In this document: positions 18,186 to 29,251 of the stretch, one piece after another | Layout: every line of letters begins with the position of its first letter | How positions within the stretch are numbered: the stretch's first letter is position 1 | Assembly: GCA_001189345.1 (NCBI GenBank) | Contig: LFKV01000048.1 | Location: 124,001-188,000, forward strand | Source of the DNA: Candidatus Paraburkholderia kirkii | GTDB taxonomy: Bacteria > Pseudomonadota > Gammaproteobacteria > Burkholderiales > Burkholderiaceae | Direction: 5' to 3' | DNA length: 64,000 nucleotides | Notes under the pieces: generated by a model | The model's database searches: none | Told to the model about the DNA's origin: nothing | Seen by the model: only the letters and a program-made list of their open reading frames with translations | Made by a program: the position numbers and the translations under genes

Positions 18186-19193
18186 ATGAATTCCGAGACG
18201 CATTCCACGACACCGCCCGCGAGCCTCACCATCGCTTCGCGGAAAAGCCGTCTTGCCATGTGGCAGGCCGAGCATGTGCGGTGTGCGCTGCATAAATTAT
18301 ATCCATCTTGCGACGTGAAAATCCTCGGAATGACGACGCGCGGCGATCAGATTCTCGATCGCACGCTGTCGAAGGTCGGCGGTAAAGGTCTTTTCGTGAA
18401 GGAACTCGAGGCCGCGCTCGCCGAGGGCCGCGCCGATCTCGCCGTGCATTCGCTGAAGGACGTGCCGATGGAGCTGCCCGAAGGCTTCGCGCTCGGCGCC
18501 ATTCTCGAGCGCGAGGATCCGTGCGATGCGTTCGTGTCGCCGCACTACGAATCGCTCGAAGCGCTGCCGGCGGGGAGCGTCGTCGGCACCTCGAGTCTGC
18601 GCCGCGAAGCGATGGTCCGCGCGCGCTTTCCTCATCTCGACGTGCGTCCGCTGCGCGGCAATCTCGATACGCGCCTTGCCAAGCTCGATTGCGGCGAGTA
18701 CGCGGCGATCATTCTCGCGGCGGCGGGTCTGAAGCGACTCGGTCTGGAAGCGCGCATCCGCGCGCGGCTCGATGCGTCGCAGAGCCTGCCGGCGGCGGGG
18801 CAGGGCGCGCTCGGCATCGAGATTCGCGCGGACCGCGCCGATTTCGCCGCGTGGCTCAAGCCCTTGCACGACGAAAGGACCACGCTCGCCGTCGAAGCGG
18901 AGCGCGCGGTGTCGCGCGCGCTCGGCGGCAGTTGCGAAGTGCCGCTCGCCGCGTTCGCCGAATGGCGCGACGACGCGCTGCATCTGCGCGGCGCGGTGTC
19001 CACGCCCGACGGCCGGCGCGTGCTGCGCGCGGAAGAGGCCGTGCGTTCGCCGGATCTCGCCGCCGCGCTCGCCTTGGGCAAGCGCGTCTCGGCCGACCTC
19101 GAAGTGCAAGGCGCGATGGACGTCGTGAATGCGCTCACGACGATGAACCGCGCCGCCGGCCCGAACGCCGCTCCCTCGGGGCCGAAGTCCTGA
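18186..19193 (+). CDS. hemC: Porphobilinogen deaminase (hydroxymethylbilane synthase)
   Basis: A 335-residue enzyme that polymerises four porphobilinogens into hydroxymethylbilane in haem/sirohaem synthesis. It carries [12 protein letters not shown], the [11 protein letters not shown] loop, the [12 protein letters not shown] signature and the dipyrromethane-anchoring Cys250 in GGSCEVPL. The ATG at 18186 is the family start (MNSETH...[11 protein letters not shown]). It is the first gene of hemC-hemD-hemX-hemY; its TGA overlaps the hemD ATG. It is divergent from ppc. Confidence 0.96.
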   Translation: MNSETHSTTPPASLTIASRKSRLAMWQAEHVRCALHKLYPSCDVKILGMTTRGDQILDRTLSKVGGKGLFVKELEAALAEGRADLAVHSLKDVPMELPEGFALGAILEREDPCDAFVSPHYESLEALPAGSVVGTSSLRREAMVRARFPHLDVRPLRGNLDTRLAKLDCGEYAAIILAAAGLKRLGLEARIRARLDASQSLPAAGQGALGIEIRADRADFAAWLKPLHDERTTLAVEAERAVSRALGGSCEVPLAAFAEWRDDALHLRGAVSTPDGRRVLRAEEAVRSPDLAAALALGKRVSADLEVQGAMDVVNALTTMNRAAGPNAAPSGPKS

Positions 19194-20215
19194 TGGCGAG
19201 CGAACGCCGCGCCACGATCGTCATCACGCGTCCGGCCGGACAGTCGTCCCGGCTGCTCGCGCTTCTTGCCGGCGCCGGATTCGACACGCTGGACTTCCCG
19301 CTCATCGACATCGCGCCCGTCGCCGACGATTCGTCGCTACGCGCCGCGCTCGACGAGCTCTACCTGCCGCCCGATGCGCCCGCGCGCTACGCGCTCGTCG
19401 TGTTCGTGTCGCCGAACGCGGTCGATCACGCGTTCAGCCGGCTCGGCGCGCCGTGGCCGGCGGACCTGCCGGTCGCGGTCGTCGGCCCGGGATCGGTCGT
19501 GGCGTTGACGCGGCAGGGCGTGCATGCGCCGGCGCATCGCGTGATCAGTCCGTCGGCGGACGAAGCCGATCCGCGCTTCGATTCGGAAGCGCTCTACGCC
19601 GCGATCGAAGGGCATTTCGGCACGAACGGGCTCGCGGGCAAGCGCGTGCTGATCGTGCGCGGCGACGGCGGCCGCGAATGGCTCGCCGAGCGCCTCGCCG
19701 AAGCGAGCGCTCGGGTCGAGAAAGCCGCTGCATACCGCCGCATGCTGCCCGAGCCGTCGATGCAGAAATGGGAGCGCATTCATGCGCTGCTCGCGGGCCC
19801 GCCGGACTTTCGGCACGCGTGGCTGCTGACGAGCTCCGAAGGCGTGCGCAATCTCGACGAGCTCGCGCACGAGCATCTCACCGCCGATGAAACCGTGCAG
19901 CTCAAGCGCACGCCGCTCGTCTGCCCGCACCCGCGCATCGCCGAGGCCGCGCGAGGGGCGGGTTTTGATAGGATTACGGTGTCTGGCGCGGGCGACGAGC
20001 GCATCGTGCATGCGCTGGAAGCGTTGTTCCCACTCGACTCCGCCGGTGCATCCGCGCAATCGGAAGCAAGACGCGAATCGGGGGGATTCGGAGGTCCGCG
20101 CACAAGCGAGCGCGTCCGCGAGCGCATCGAGCCCGATTCATTCCACATCCGCGCCGACGGACGCCAAATTGGCCACCGCGCCGGCCCACCAACCGGCTCA
20201 ATCACGCATGACTGA
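19193..20215 (+). CDS. hemD: Uroporphyrinogen-III synthase (split from HemX)
   Basis: It closes and inverts ring D of hydroxymethylbilane to give uroporphyrinogen III. The HemD fold runs from ATIVITRPAGQ to about residue 285 (VSGAGDERIVHALEALF). The ATG overlaps the hemC stop (TGATG), so coupling is tight. The last 55 or so residues (QSEARRESGGFGG onward) look out of frame. The alternative frame from the G6 run at 20080-20085 reads a Ser/Ala-rich linker straight into HemX. Many Burkholderia genomes carry a fused HemD/HemX protein, so one added G has probably divided this gene. The synthase domain is complete, so activity is likely kept. Confidence 0.88.
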   Translation: MASERRATIVITRPAGQSSRLLALLAGAGFDTLDFPLIDIAPVADDSSLRAALDELYLPPDAPARYALVVFVSPNAVDHAFSRLGAPWPADLPVAVVGPGSVVALTRQGVHAPAHRVISPSADEADPRFDSEALYAAIEGHFGTNGLAGKRVLIVRGDGGREWLAERLAEASARVEKAAAYRRMLPEPSMQKWERIHALLAGPPDFRHAWLLTSSEGVRNLDELAHEHLTADETVQLKRTPLVCPHPRIAEAARGAGFDRITVSGAGDERIVHALEALFPLDSAGASAQSEARRESGGFGGPRTSERVRERIEPDSFHIRADGRQIGHRAGPPTGSITHD

Positions 20216-21326
20216 TTCGAACGATTCCAAGAAAGCTTCACCTCAGCCGAACGTGACACCACCCTTGCCGCCGAACGCGCCCTTCACGCCCTACGAGCAG
20301 CAGAAGCGTCGCGGCGGCGTGGGCATCGTGCTGTTGTGGTTCGTCGTCGTCATTCTGGCGGTGGCGGCGGGCGCGGGCGCCTTCGTCCTGAATCGCAAGC
20401 TCGACCGTGCCGACACCCGGATGTCGCAGCGTCTCGCCCAGGCCGACGAGCAGAACGCCGACTTGCGCGCGAAGGCCGATCAGGCGGCAAGCGCCACCAC
20501 GGCGCTCAATACGCAGCTCATCCAGCTGCAGGGCAAGCTCGCCGACGCCGAAGCGCACAGCCAGGCGTTGCAGCAGCAGTATCAGGATCTCGCGAGCAAT
20601 CGCGACGACTGGACCGTCGCCGAAGTCGAGCAGATTCTGTCGAGCGCGAGCCAGCAGTTGCAGCTGACCGGCAACGTGCAGCTGGCGTTGTTCGCGCTGC
20701 AAAGCGCCGACACGCGCCTCGCCGCGACCACCGGCCCGCAAGTGGTGACGATCCGCAAGGCCATCGCGCAGGACATCGACAAGCTCAAGGCGACGCCGAC
20801 CACCGATCTCACGGGCCTTGCGATCAAGCTCGACACGGCCATCGACCAGATCGACCAGCTGCCGCTCGCGGGCGAGGCGCCGATCGCGCGCGCCCGTGCG
20901 CAGGCGGCCGCGCCGGCGAACAGCGCGTCGATCGCGGCGGCCACCGGCGAGCCGCGCTGGAAGGTGCTGTGGCGGCAGATCACGAGCGGCATCGGGCAGC
21001 AGCTCTCGAGCCTCGTGTCGGTGCGCCGCATCGACAACGCGGACGCGATGCTCACGTCGCCCGATCAGGGCTACTTCGTGCGCGAGAATGTGAAGCTGCG
21101 CCTGCTGTCCGCGCGCCTGTCGCTTTTGTCGCGCAGCGAGCCCGCGCTCAAGTCCGACCTGCATGCCGCCGACGCGGCGCTCGCGCGCTACTTCGATGTG
21201 TCGTCGAAGAAGGTGCAGGCCGTGCGTGATCTCGTGAAGCAGGTCGATCAGGCGTCGCTCGCGGTCACCGTGCCGAACCTGAACGCCAGCCTCGCGGCCG
21301 TCCATCAGTTCAAGCGAGGCGGATGA
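20208..21326 (+). CDS. hemX: HemX membrane protein
   Basis: A 372-residue inner-membrane protein of the HemX family, often mislabelled uroporphyrin-III methyltransferase. A proline-rich cytosolic leader precedes one transmembrane helix (GIVLLWFVVVILAVAAGAGA, about residues 43-63). A coiled-coil, glutamine-rich periplasmic region follows (LAQADEQNADLRAKADQA), then a helical domain. The ATG at 20208 lies inside the hemD 3' end. The frame is open upstream with an Ala/Ser-rich linker that would join HemD if a base were removed at the G6 run. Its stop overlaps hemY. Its function in the haem pathway is unproven. Confidence 0.85.
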   Translation: MTDSNDSKKASPQPNVTPPLPPNAPFTPYEQQKRRGGVGIVLLWFVVVILAVAAGAGAFVLNRKLDRADTRMSQRLAQADEQNADLRAKADQAASATTALNTQLIQLQGKLADAEAHSQALQQQYQDLASNRDDWTVAEVEQILSSASQQLQLTGNVQLALFALQSADTRLAATTGPQVVTIRKAIAQDIDKLKATPTTDLTGLAIKLDTAIDQIDQLPLAGEAPIARARAQAAAPANSASIAAATGEPRWKVLWRQITSGIGQQLSSLVSVRRIDNADAMLTSPDQGYFVRENVKLRLLSARLSLLSRSEPALKSDLHAADAALARYFDVSSKKVQAVRDLVKQVDQASLAVTVPNLNASLAAVHQFKRGG

Positions 21327-22516
21327 TGACGATTCGTGGACTCATCTGGCTCGCGCTGCTGTTCGCCGTCGCGGTGATCGTCGCGACCGTCGGCGGCTTC
21401 GACGGCGGGCAGATCCTGCTGGTGATGCCGCCGTATCGCGTGGACGTGTCGCTCAATCTGTTCATCGTGGCGCTCGTCGTGCTGTTCATCGTGCTGTACG
21501 TGCTGATTCGCGCCGCGCGCGGCGTGTGGAAGATGCCGTCGCGCGTCGCCGCGTATCGCGCGCGCAGCAAGCTCGCGAAGGCGAATGCGTCGCTGCGCGG
21601 TGCGATCGGCCATCTGTACGCCGGGCGCTTCTCGAAGGCCGAGAAAGCCGCGCGCGACGCGCTTTCGGTCGACGACAACAAGGGGGCGGCCGGGCTGATC
21701 GGCGCGAACGCGGCGCATCGCCTGCACGAGTACGCGCGCCGCGACGAATGGCTCGCGCAGATTTCCGGCGCCGACTGGCAGGACGCGCGCCTGATGGCGA
21801 CCGCCGACATGCGCGCCGACGGCCGCGATACCGACGGCGCGCTCGTCGCGCTCACGGAGATGCAGGCCCAGGGCGGCCGGCGCATCCACGCGCAGCAGAT
21901 CGCGCTGCGCGCGCAGCAGCAGCTGAAGAACTGGGGCGAAGTGCTCAAGCTCGTGCGCATGCTGGAAAAGCGCGAGGCGCTGCATCCGGCCGTCGCGGTG
22001 CGGTTGCGGCAGGTGGCGGCGGAGAATCTCCTGCGCGATCGGCGCCACGATCCCGATGCGCTTATGGAACTGTGGCAATCGCTGTCGGCGACCGAGCGCC
22101 AGTCGCCGCGCCTCGCCGATCTCGCCGCGGAACTGCTGATCGCGCTCGACCGGCGCGCGGAGGCGAAGAAGATCGTCGAGGAGGCGCTCGCGCACAACTG
22201 GGACGCGCGCCTGCTGCGGCGCTATCCGGACTGCATCGTCGGCGGCGACGCGTTCCCGCTGATCCAGCGCGCCGAAGCGTGGCAGAAGGAGCGCACCGAG
22301 GACGCCGACCTGCTCTTCACGCTCGGGCGGCTATGTCTGCATCAGCAGTTGTGGGGAAAGGCGCAGGCGTTCCTCGAATCGGCGCTGAAACTCGCCGACA
22401 ACGAGCCGCTCAAGATCCGCACGCATCGGGCGCTCGCCCGCCTGCACGAGCAGCTCGGCGACACGGAGAAGGCCGCGGAGCATTGCGCGAGCGTGCTGGC
22501 GATGAACGTCGTCTGA
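21323..22516 (+). CDS. hemY: HemY tetratricopeptide membrane protein
   Basis: A 397-residue HemY-family protein with two N-terminal transmembrane helices (about residues 4-23 and 40-62). TPR repeats follow, facing the cytosol (LYAGRFSKAEKAARDAL, LGRLCLHQQLWGKAQAFLESALK, LARLHEQLGDTEKAAEHC). It is a proposed haem-pathway scaffold, not protoporphyrinogen oxidase. The start overlaps the hemX stop (ATGATGA); either ATG, 21323 or 21326, could serve. It is the last gene of the operon, followed by a strong hairpin. Confidence 0.92.
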   Translation: MMTIRGLIWLALLFAVAVIVATVGGFDGGQILLVMPPYRVDVSLNLFIVALVVLFIVLYVLIRAARGVWKMPSRVAAYRARSKLAKANASLRGAIGHLYAGRFSKAEKAARDALSVDDNKGAAGLIGANAAHRLHEYARRDEWLAQISGADWQDARLMATADMRADGRDTDGALVALTEMQAQGGRRIHAQQIALRAQQQLKNWGEVLKLVRMLEKREALHPAVAVRLRQVAAENLLRDRRHDPDALMELWQSLSATERQSPRLADLAAELLIALDRRAEAKKIVEEALAHNWDARLLRRYPDCIVGGDAFPLIQRAEAWQKERTEDADLLFTLGRLCLHQQLWGKAQAFLESALKLADNEPLKIRTHRALARLHEQLGDTEKAAEHCASVLAMNVV

Positions 22517-22538
22517 TTCGCGCGGCGCGGGAAGCGCT

Positions 22539-22564
22539 GCAGGAAAGAGCCGCAGGAAAGAGCC
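22539..22564 (+). repeat. 13-bp tandem duplication before the hemY terminator
   Basis: gcaggaaagagcc occurs twice head to tail (22539-22551 and 22552-22564). The second copy supplies the left arm of the terminator hairpin, so the duplication also created a spare arm. Confidence 0.85.
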
Positions 22565-22592
22565 GCATGAGCGAACGTTCATGCGGCTCTTT
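22557..22592. terminator. Terminator of the hem operon
   Basis: A 14-bp perfect stem (22557-22570 with 22579-22592) and an 8-base loop are followed by TT, making a T4 end. It sits 40 bp after the hemY stop and faces the convergent rhodanese gene, so it may serve both. Confidence 0.8.
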
Positions 22593-22667
22593 TCAAATGG
22601 GCCGGGTCTTTCGCGGTCAGACGATGCCGGTACGCGAGCGCCCCGGCCCCGCGTGGCCCAACGGGGA

Positions 22668-23003
22668 TCAATACGTGGGAACCGACGGGTCGACCTGACG
22701 CGACCACCCATCGATGCCCCCGTACAGGTTGAACATCTGCGTGAAGCCGCGCGATTCCAGGAACATCGCGACCTGGGCGCTGCGCGCGCCGTGATGGCAG
22801 ATGCAGACGATCTGCACTTCGTCGTCGAGCTCTTCGCTGCGCGCGGGGATGTCGCGCATCGGAATCGACACGATGTTTTCGATCTTCGCCGTCTGGATTT
22901 CCCACGGCTCGCGCACGTCGAGCAGAACGGGAGCGGGGCGCGAGGAATCGGCGAGCCACGCGGCGAGTTCGGGTGCGGTGAGGTTTGCATGGAAATCTCG
23001 CAA
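22668..23003 (-). CDS. Single-domain rhodanese-like sulfurtransferase
   Basis: A 111-residue GlpE-like protein. The rhodanese fold carries LLDVREPWE and the active-site loop CHHGARS with the sulfur-accepting Cys69, then the closing YGGIDGWS. It moves sulfane sulfur from thiosulfate or another donor to an acceptor. It follows the pcm-like gene by 49 bp on the same strand and is probably co-transcribed. Confidence 0.92.
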   Translation of the reverse strand: MRDFHANLTAPELAAWLADSSRPAPVLLDVREPWEIQTAKIENIVSIPMRDIPARSEELDDEVQIVCICHHGARSAQVAMFLESRGFTQMFNLYGGIDGWSRQVDPSVPTY

Positions 23004-23052
23004 GACGAGGGGTGCGCCGCCGCGACGATGCGCCCGGCGGCGCGCGCCCGGT

Positions 23053-23706
23053 TCAGAACCGGAACAGCGACGGATGCACCGCGTTCCTGAGCGGCGCGAC
23101 GAGCGTCTCGAACACGTCCGACACGCGGAACTGCTTTTCGTCGACCCGCGTGATGATTTGCGCCTTCATGACGGGCGCCGCGCCGACGAACGCCGCGATG
23201 CGGCCGCCGATCTTCAGTTGTTCCAGAAATTCCTGCGGCATGACGGGCAGGCCGCCCGACACGCAGATCACGTCGTAGGGCGCGCCCTGGTTCCAGCCGA
23301 GCGCGCCGTCGCCGACGATCACTTCCGCGTTCGTCACGCCGTTCGCCGAAAGGTTCTGCTTTGCGAAATCGGCGAGTTCCGGCGAGATTTCGATCGTGGT
23401 TACGCTGCGGCCGCGGTGCGCGAGCAGCGCCGCCATGTAGCCCGAGCCCGTGCCGATTTCCAGCATCGTTTCGGCCTTGTGAACCGCGAGCTCCTGCAGG
23501 ATGCGCGCCTCGACCTTCGGCGCCAGCATGCGCTCGCCGCTGGGCAGTGGCACTTCGAGATCCGCGAAGGCGATGTTGCGGTACGCGGCGGGAACGAAGT
23601 TCTCGCGCTTGACGATCGCGAGCAGGTTCAGGACGTCCTGGTCCAGCACTTCCCACGGACGAATCTGTTGCTCGATCATGTTGAAACGCGCTTGCTCGAT
23701 GTTCAT
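23053..23706 (-). CDS. Protein-L-isoaspartate O-methyltransferase family protein
   Basis: A 217-residue SAM-dependent methyltransferase of the Pcm family, which repairs isoaspartyl damage in proteins. It has the N-terminal RENFVPAAYRNIAFAD region, SAM motif I MLEIGTGSGYMAALLA, and VIVGDGALGW. The Pcm active-site loop is less canonical than in E. coli, so exact substrate use is uncertain. The ATG at 23706 (MNIEQARFNMIEQQIRPW) is the family start. It is upstream of the rhodanese gene. Confidence 0.9.
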   Translation of the reverse strand: MNIEQARFNMIEQQIRPWEVLDQDVLNLLAIVKRENFVPAAYRNIAFADLEVPLPSGERMLAPKVEARILQELAVHKAETMLEIGTGSGYMAALLAHRGRSVTTIEISPELADFAKQNLSANGVTNAEVIVGDGALGWNQGAPYDVICVSGGLPVMPQEFLEQLKIGGRIAAFVGAAPVMKAQIITRVDEKQFRVSDVFETLVAPLRNAVHPSLFRF

Positions 23707-23832
23707 GTTCTGTGTGCGTAGTGGCGACCGGCGCATGCATGCGTCGCGGCCGGATGCGGGGCTAGAAAACTACGGGATTGTAGCAAAAGCACGGGGTTTC
23801 CCTCCCGTTTCTCCTCCCTTGCCCGCTCGATG

Positions 23833-24418
23833 CTAGTGCGGCAGCCGGATATCGAACTTGAAGGTGACGAGCCGCGCGAGCAGATGAACGCCGTCGACAG
23901 GAGCACGTTGTAGATCGTGTCGATGTCGAGCCGCTCGAGCCCAAGATAGATCCAGCATCCGGCGAACGCGCACACCACGTAGGGGCGCGAGTCGCGCAGG
24001 ATCAGCGGGATCTCGTTGCAGAGCACGTCGCGCAGGACGCCGCCGAACACGCCGGTGACGACGCCCATCATCGTCGTGGTGAAGGCGGGCATCTGCGCGT
24101 CGAGCGCGATGGAGGTGCCCGACACGCTGAAGAGGCCGAGCCCGATCGCGTCGGTGACGAGCAGCGCGCGCTGGTCGAACAGGCGCGAGGTCACGCGCAG
24201 GAAGAGCGGCGCGAAGATCGACATCGCGAAGTTGAAGAGCACGTAGTCCTGATGCTCGACCCGTAGAACGGGCGGCGCGAGAGCAGCACGTCGCGCACGG
24301 TGCCGTCGCCGAACGCCGTGACGAGCGCCACGAGGAACACGCCGACCGCGTCGAGCCGGCGCTTGCGCGCCTCGATGAGCCCCGAGAAGGCGTACGCGAA
24401 GATCGCGAGCGCCTCCAT
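23833..24418 (-). pseudogene. Trimeric intracellular cation channel family protein (UPF0126/YadS), broken
   Basis: The gene begins MEALAIFAYAFSGLIEARKR at 24418. It keeps the FGDGTVRDVLL motif to RRPFY, then loses one base near 24265 (TACGGGTC where TACTGGGTC is expected). The second frame carries VLFNFAMSIFAPLFLR to DTIYNVLLSTAFI. A second break near 23890 moves it to a third frame for the ending LVTFKFDIRLPH and the stop at 23833. Two glycine-rich TRIC repeats of about 205 residues are thus in three frames. It was an inner-membrane channel-like protein and cannot be made whole. Confidence 0.85.
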
Positions 24419-24440
24419 GATGGCGATGGCAAGCGAAAGT

Positions 24441-25253
24441 CTAGGATGCGTGGGGTCCGGATCCGCGACTCTTGTCCTGCGGATGGTTGTGATGGCGCGG
24501 CGCGCCGTGCGGCTGCAGGAGCACGAGTACCGCGCCCGCGCCGCCGTCGTGCGGACGCGCCTGGCAGAACGCGATCACTTCCGACTTCTGCACGAGCCAC
24601 GCGCGCACCTTGCCCTTCAGCACCGGCTCGCGGCCGATGGAGCCGAGTCCCTTGCCGTGGATCACGCGCAGGCAGCGCAGCCCGCGCTTCACCGATTCGC
24701 GGATGAAGTCCGTGAGCGCCTCGCGCGCTTCCTCGCGGCGCATGCCGTGCAGATCGAGTTGCGCCTGCACGATCCACGCGCCGCGCCGGAGCTTCCTGAC
24801 GACTTCCTGGCTCACGCCGGGCCGGTAATAGGAGAGGGCTTCGTCGATGTCGAGCAGGCTTTCGGGGTCGTACTCGTCCGAGAGCGCTTCCTGCAGCACG
24901 GCTTCCTCGTCGCGGCGGCTTTGCAGCGGCACGGGCGGCGGCGGCACGCGGACAATCGTCGTACGCGGCGGCGTCCTGAGCGGCTCGACTTCGCCGATGG
25001 CGCGGCGGAACTCGTCGACATCGGCGACGGCTTCGCGTTCGGCGCGCGCCGCCGCGACGCGCTGCACCTCGCGTTTCTCGGCGTCGGTCTTCAGCGCGCG
25101 CTTGAGCGACGACAGGCCGGCGAGGCCTTCGCGCTTCACGGCGGCGGTCACGTCGCGCGCAGCGGCCGGTCCGGATTCGGCGGGCGCGGCCGCGCGCGGC
25201 GCTTCCGTGCGCCGGACTTTCGGTTCGTTCGGATGAGGGAGATTCTTCGGCAT
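24441..25253 (-). CDS. Smr-domain protein
   Basis: A 270-residue protein whose C-terminal 85 or so residues form a Smr (MutS2-type) endonuclease domain: LDLHGMRREEAREAL, the HGKGLGS motif and the end AGAVLVLL. The N-terminal half is charged and low in complexity (EKREVQRVAAARAERE), probably a helical arm. Stand-alone Smr proteins cut branched DNA or RNA at stalled ribosomes; which applies here is unknown. The ATG at 25253 gives MPKNLPHP. Confidence 0.9.
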   Translation of the reverse strand: MPKNLPHPNEPKVRRTEAPRAAAPAESGPAAARDVTAAVKREGLAGLSSLKRALKTDAEKREVQRVAAARAEREAVADVDEFRRAIGEVEPLRTPPRTTIVRVPPPPVPLQSRRDEEAVLQEALSDEYDPESLLDIDEALSYYRPGVSQEVVRKLRRGAWIVQAQLDLHGMRREEAREALTDFIRESVKRGLRCLRVIHGKGLGSIGREPVLKGKVRAWLVQKSEVIAFCQARPHDGGAGAVLVLLQPHGAPRHHNHPQDKSRGSGPHAS

Positions 25254-25374
25254 CGTTCGGCCAACGGAAATCGTCAAGGAGCGGACTCGACGCGCCGCGC
25301 GCCGATTGTGCCACGCGCGGGCGTCATGCCGGATGCCGGCGCGTGAAACGCGGCCACGCGCGCGCCGAAACGAA

Positions 25375-25405
25375 AACGGGCCGGCGGCGCGAGCCGTGGC
25401 CCGTT
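25375..25405 (-). terminator. Probable trxB terminator
   Basis: Stem aacgggcc (25375-25382) pairs with ggcccgtt (25398-25405). On the minus strand it is followed by a short T-run (A4 at 25373-25376 on the plus strand). It lies 120 bp beyond the trxB stop. Confidence 0.55.
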
Positions 25406-25467
25406 CTGCAACCCCGATGCGCCGGTGCGGAACGTCCAGCGCCGGCCAGGGACGCATTCCTCGAAGC

Positions 25468-25495
25468 CGGCGACACACATTTTAATGTGTCGCCG
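25468..25495. repeat. Palindromic hairpin downstream of trxB
   Basis: A perfect 10-bp inverted repeat (cggcgacaca with 25486-25495) encloses an AT-rich loop, 27 bp after the trxB stop. There is no T-run, so it may be an mRNA 3' stabiliser or a factor-dependent end rather than an intrinsic terminator. Confidence 0.6.
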
Positions 25496-25521
25496 CGCCT
25501 TTCAGCGTCGCGGAAGGCCGA

Positions 25522-26898
<1,377 letters not shown>

Positions 26899-29214
26899 AT
26901 GGCCAAAGCTACTTATTCCGCGAGCCCGCAGGCATTGCCGCACCGCATGTCGCGGCTCTTCACCGAGATTCGCTGGATTCTCCAGGTCGCGCTCGGATTG
27001 TTCCTCGTGATGGCGCTCCTCTCATACAGCCGTAAGGATCCGAGCTGGACCCACGCGGTGAGCGTCGATCACATCGCGAACTGGGCGGGGCGCGTCGGCG
27101 CGTACACGTCCGACATCCTACTGCTCGTTTTCGGGCTGTCCTCGTACTGGCTGATCGTGCTGCTCGCGCGGCGCATCGTCGCGAATTACCGGCGCATCAC
27201 GCAACCGGCTGTCGTCGACGAGGACGCTCCGCGCGATCGCACCTGGCTGGCCGAAGCCTTCGCGTTCATGCTGGAGTTGCTCGCGAGCGACGGCATCGAG
27301 GCGCTGCGCATGTGGTCGCTCAAGGTGCAGCTGCCGCGCGCGCCGGGCGGTGTCGTCGGCGATATCGTCGCGCGGCATGTTTCGCATGCGCTCGGTTTCA
27401 CCGGCGCCACGCTGTTTCTGCTGATCGCGCTCGCGATCGGACTCTCGCTCTATTTCCGCTTCTCGTGGCTCTCCGTGTGCGAGAAGGTCGGCGACGGCAT
27501 TCTCAACGCGATCACCGGCGCGCAACTGCGCCGCGAAGCGGGGCGCGACCACAAGCTCGGCGAGGCGACCGCCTCGAAGCGCGAAGGCAAGGTCGTGCGC
27601 TCGCGCGAGAAGAGCGAGGATCACGAGCCGGTCATGATCGTGCCCGCGGTGGCGACGCCCGCGCGCTCCGAGCGCGCCGAGAAGGAAAAGCAGGTGCCGC
27701 TCTTCAAGGACCTGCCGGGCGATTCCACCTTGCCGCCACTCGCGCTGCTCGATCAGCCGCCGAAGACGCAGGAAACCATCGCCGCCGATACGCTCGAATA
27801 TACGTCGCGCCTCATCGAGAAGAAGCTGAAGGACTTCGGCGTCGAGGTGAGCGTGGTCGCGGCGTACCCGGGGCCGGTCGTCACGCGCTATGAGATCGAG
27901 CCGGCGACGGGCGTGAAGGGCAGCCAGATCGTGGGTCTCGCGAAGGATCTGGCGCGCTCGCTGTCGCTCGTGTCGATTCGCGTCGTCGAGACGATTCCGG
28001 GCAAGAACTACATGGCGCTCGAATTGCCGAACCAGCGCCGCCAGACGGTCAAGCTCTCCGAGATCCTCGGCTCCGAGGTCTACGCGGCAGCCAGCTCGAA
28101 CCTGACGATGGGCCTCGGCAAGGACAATGGCGGCAATCCAGTGTGCGCCGATCTCGCCAAGATGCCGCACTTGCTGGTCGCCGGCACGACGGGCTCGGGC
28201 AAATCGGTCGGCATCAACGCGATGATTCTCTCGCTGCTGTACAAGGCGAGTGCGGACCAGGTGCGCCTCATCCTGATCGATCCGAAGATGCTCGAAATGA
28301 GCGTCTATGAAGGCATTCCTCATCTACTGTGCCCGGCCGTGACCGACATGCGGCAGGCGGGCCACGCGCTCAACTGGGCGGTCGCCGAAATGGAGCGCCG
28401 CTACAAGCTGATGAGCAAGATGGGCGTGCGCAATCTCGCGAGCTTCAACGCGAAGATCGAGGAAGCGAAGAAGCGCGACGAGAAGATTCCCAACCCGTTC
28501 AGCCTGACGCCCGACGAACCCGAACCGCTCACGCGCCTGCCGAACATCGTCGTCGTGATCGACGAGCTCGCCGACCTGATGATGGTCGTCGGCAAGAAGG
28601 TCGAGGAGCTGATCGCGCGCATCGCACAGAAGGCGCGCGCGGCGGGCATCCACCTGATTCTCGCGACGCAGCGCCCGTCGGTCGACGTCATCACCGGTCT
28701 CATCAAGGCGAACGTGCCGACGCGCATCGCGTTCCAGGTGTCGTCGAAGATCGATTCGCGTACGATTCTCGATCAGCAGGGCGCCGAGTCGCTGCTCGGC
28801 ATGGGCGACATGCTCTATCTGCCGCCGGGCACCGGCCTGCCGGTACGCGTGCACGGTGCGTTCGTGTCGGACGAGGAAGTGCACCGCGTCGTCGAAAAGC
28901 TGAAGGAGCACGGCGAGCCGAACTATATCGAGGGCATTCTCGAAGGCGGGCTGGCGGGCGAGGGTGACGAAGGCTCGGTGGGCGCGGGCGGAACCGGCGG
29001 GGCCGACGGCGAGTCCGATCCTCTGTACGACCAGGCGGTCGAGGTCGTCATCAAGAACCGGCGCGCGTCGATTTCGCTCGTGCAGCGGCACTTGCGCATC
29101 GGCTACAACCGCGCGGCGCGCCTGCTCGAGCAGATGGAGAACTCGGGGCTTGTCTCGGCGATGTCGTCGAACGGCAACCGCGAGATCCTCGCGCCGGCGC
29201 GCGACGCGGAATGA
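26899..29214 (+). CDS. ftsK: DNA translocase FtsK
   Basis: A 771-residue septal motor that pumps chromosome ends through the closing septum and activates XerCD at dif. There are four N-terminal transmembrane helices (first about residues 25-47), then a short charged linker. The RecA-like motor has Walker [11 protein letters not shown] starting at residue 429 and Walker [14 protein letters not shown]. The C-terminal gamma winged helix ([20 protein letters not shown]) reads KOPS. The linker is short compared with E. coli, as usual for this family. lolA follows after 37 bp. Confidence 0.96.
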   Translation: MAKATYSASPQALPHRMSRLFTEIRWILQVALGLFLVMALLSYSRKDPSWTHAVSVDHIANWAGRVGAYTSDILLLVFGLSSYWLIVLLARRIVANYRRITQPAVVDEDAPRDRTWLAEAFAFMLELLASDGIEALRMWSLKVQLPRAPGGVVGDIVARHVSHALGFTGATLFLLIALAIGLSLYFRFSWLSVCEKVGDGILNAITGAQLRREAGRDHKLGEATASKREGKVVRSREKSEDHEPVMIVPAVATPARSERAEKEKQVPLFKDLPGDSTLPPLALLDQPPKTQETIAADTLEYTSRLIEKKLKDFGVEVSVVAAYPGPVVTRYEIEPATGVKGSQIVGLAKDLARSLSLVSIRVVETIPGKNYMALELPNQRRQTVKLSEILGSEVYAAASSNLTMGLGKDNGGNPVCADLAKMPHLLVAGTTGSGKSVGINAMILSLLYKASADQVRLILIDPKMLEMSVYEGIPHLLCPAVTDMRQAGHALNWAVAEMERRYKLMSKMGVRNLASFNAKIEEAKKRDEKIPNPFSLTPDEPEPLTRLPNIVVVIDELADLMMVVGKKVEELIARIAQKARAAGIHLILATQRPSVDVITGLIKANVPTRIAFQVSSKIDSRTILDQQGAESLLGMGDMLYLPPGTGLPVRVHGAFVSDEEVHRVVEKLKEHGEPNYIEGILEGGLAGEGDEGSVGAGGTGGADGESDPLYDQAVEVVIKNRRASISLVQRHLRIGYNRAARLLEQMENSGLVSAMSSNGNREILAPARDAE

Positions 29215-29251
29215 GCGCGCGTCGCCGGCATCACGAAGGGAGAACAAGAGC

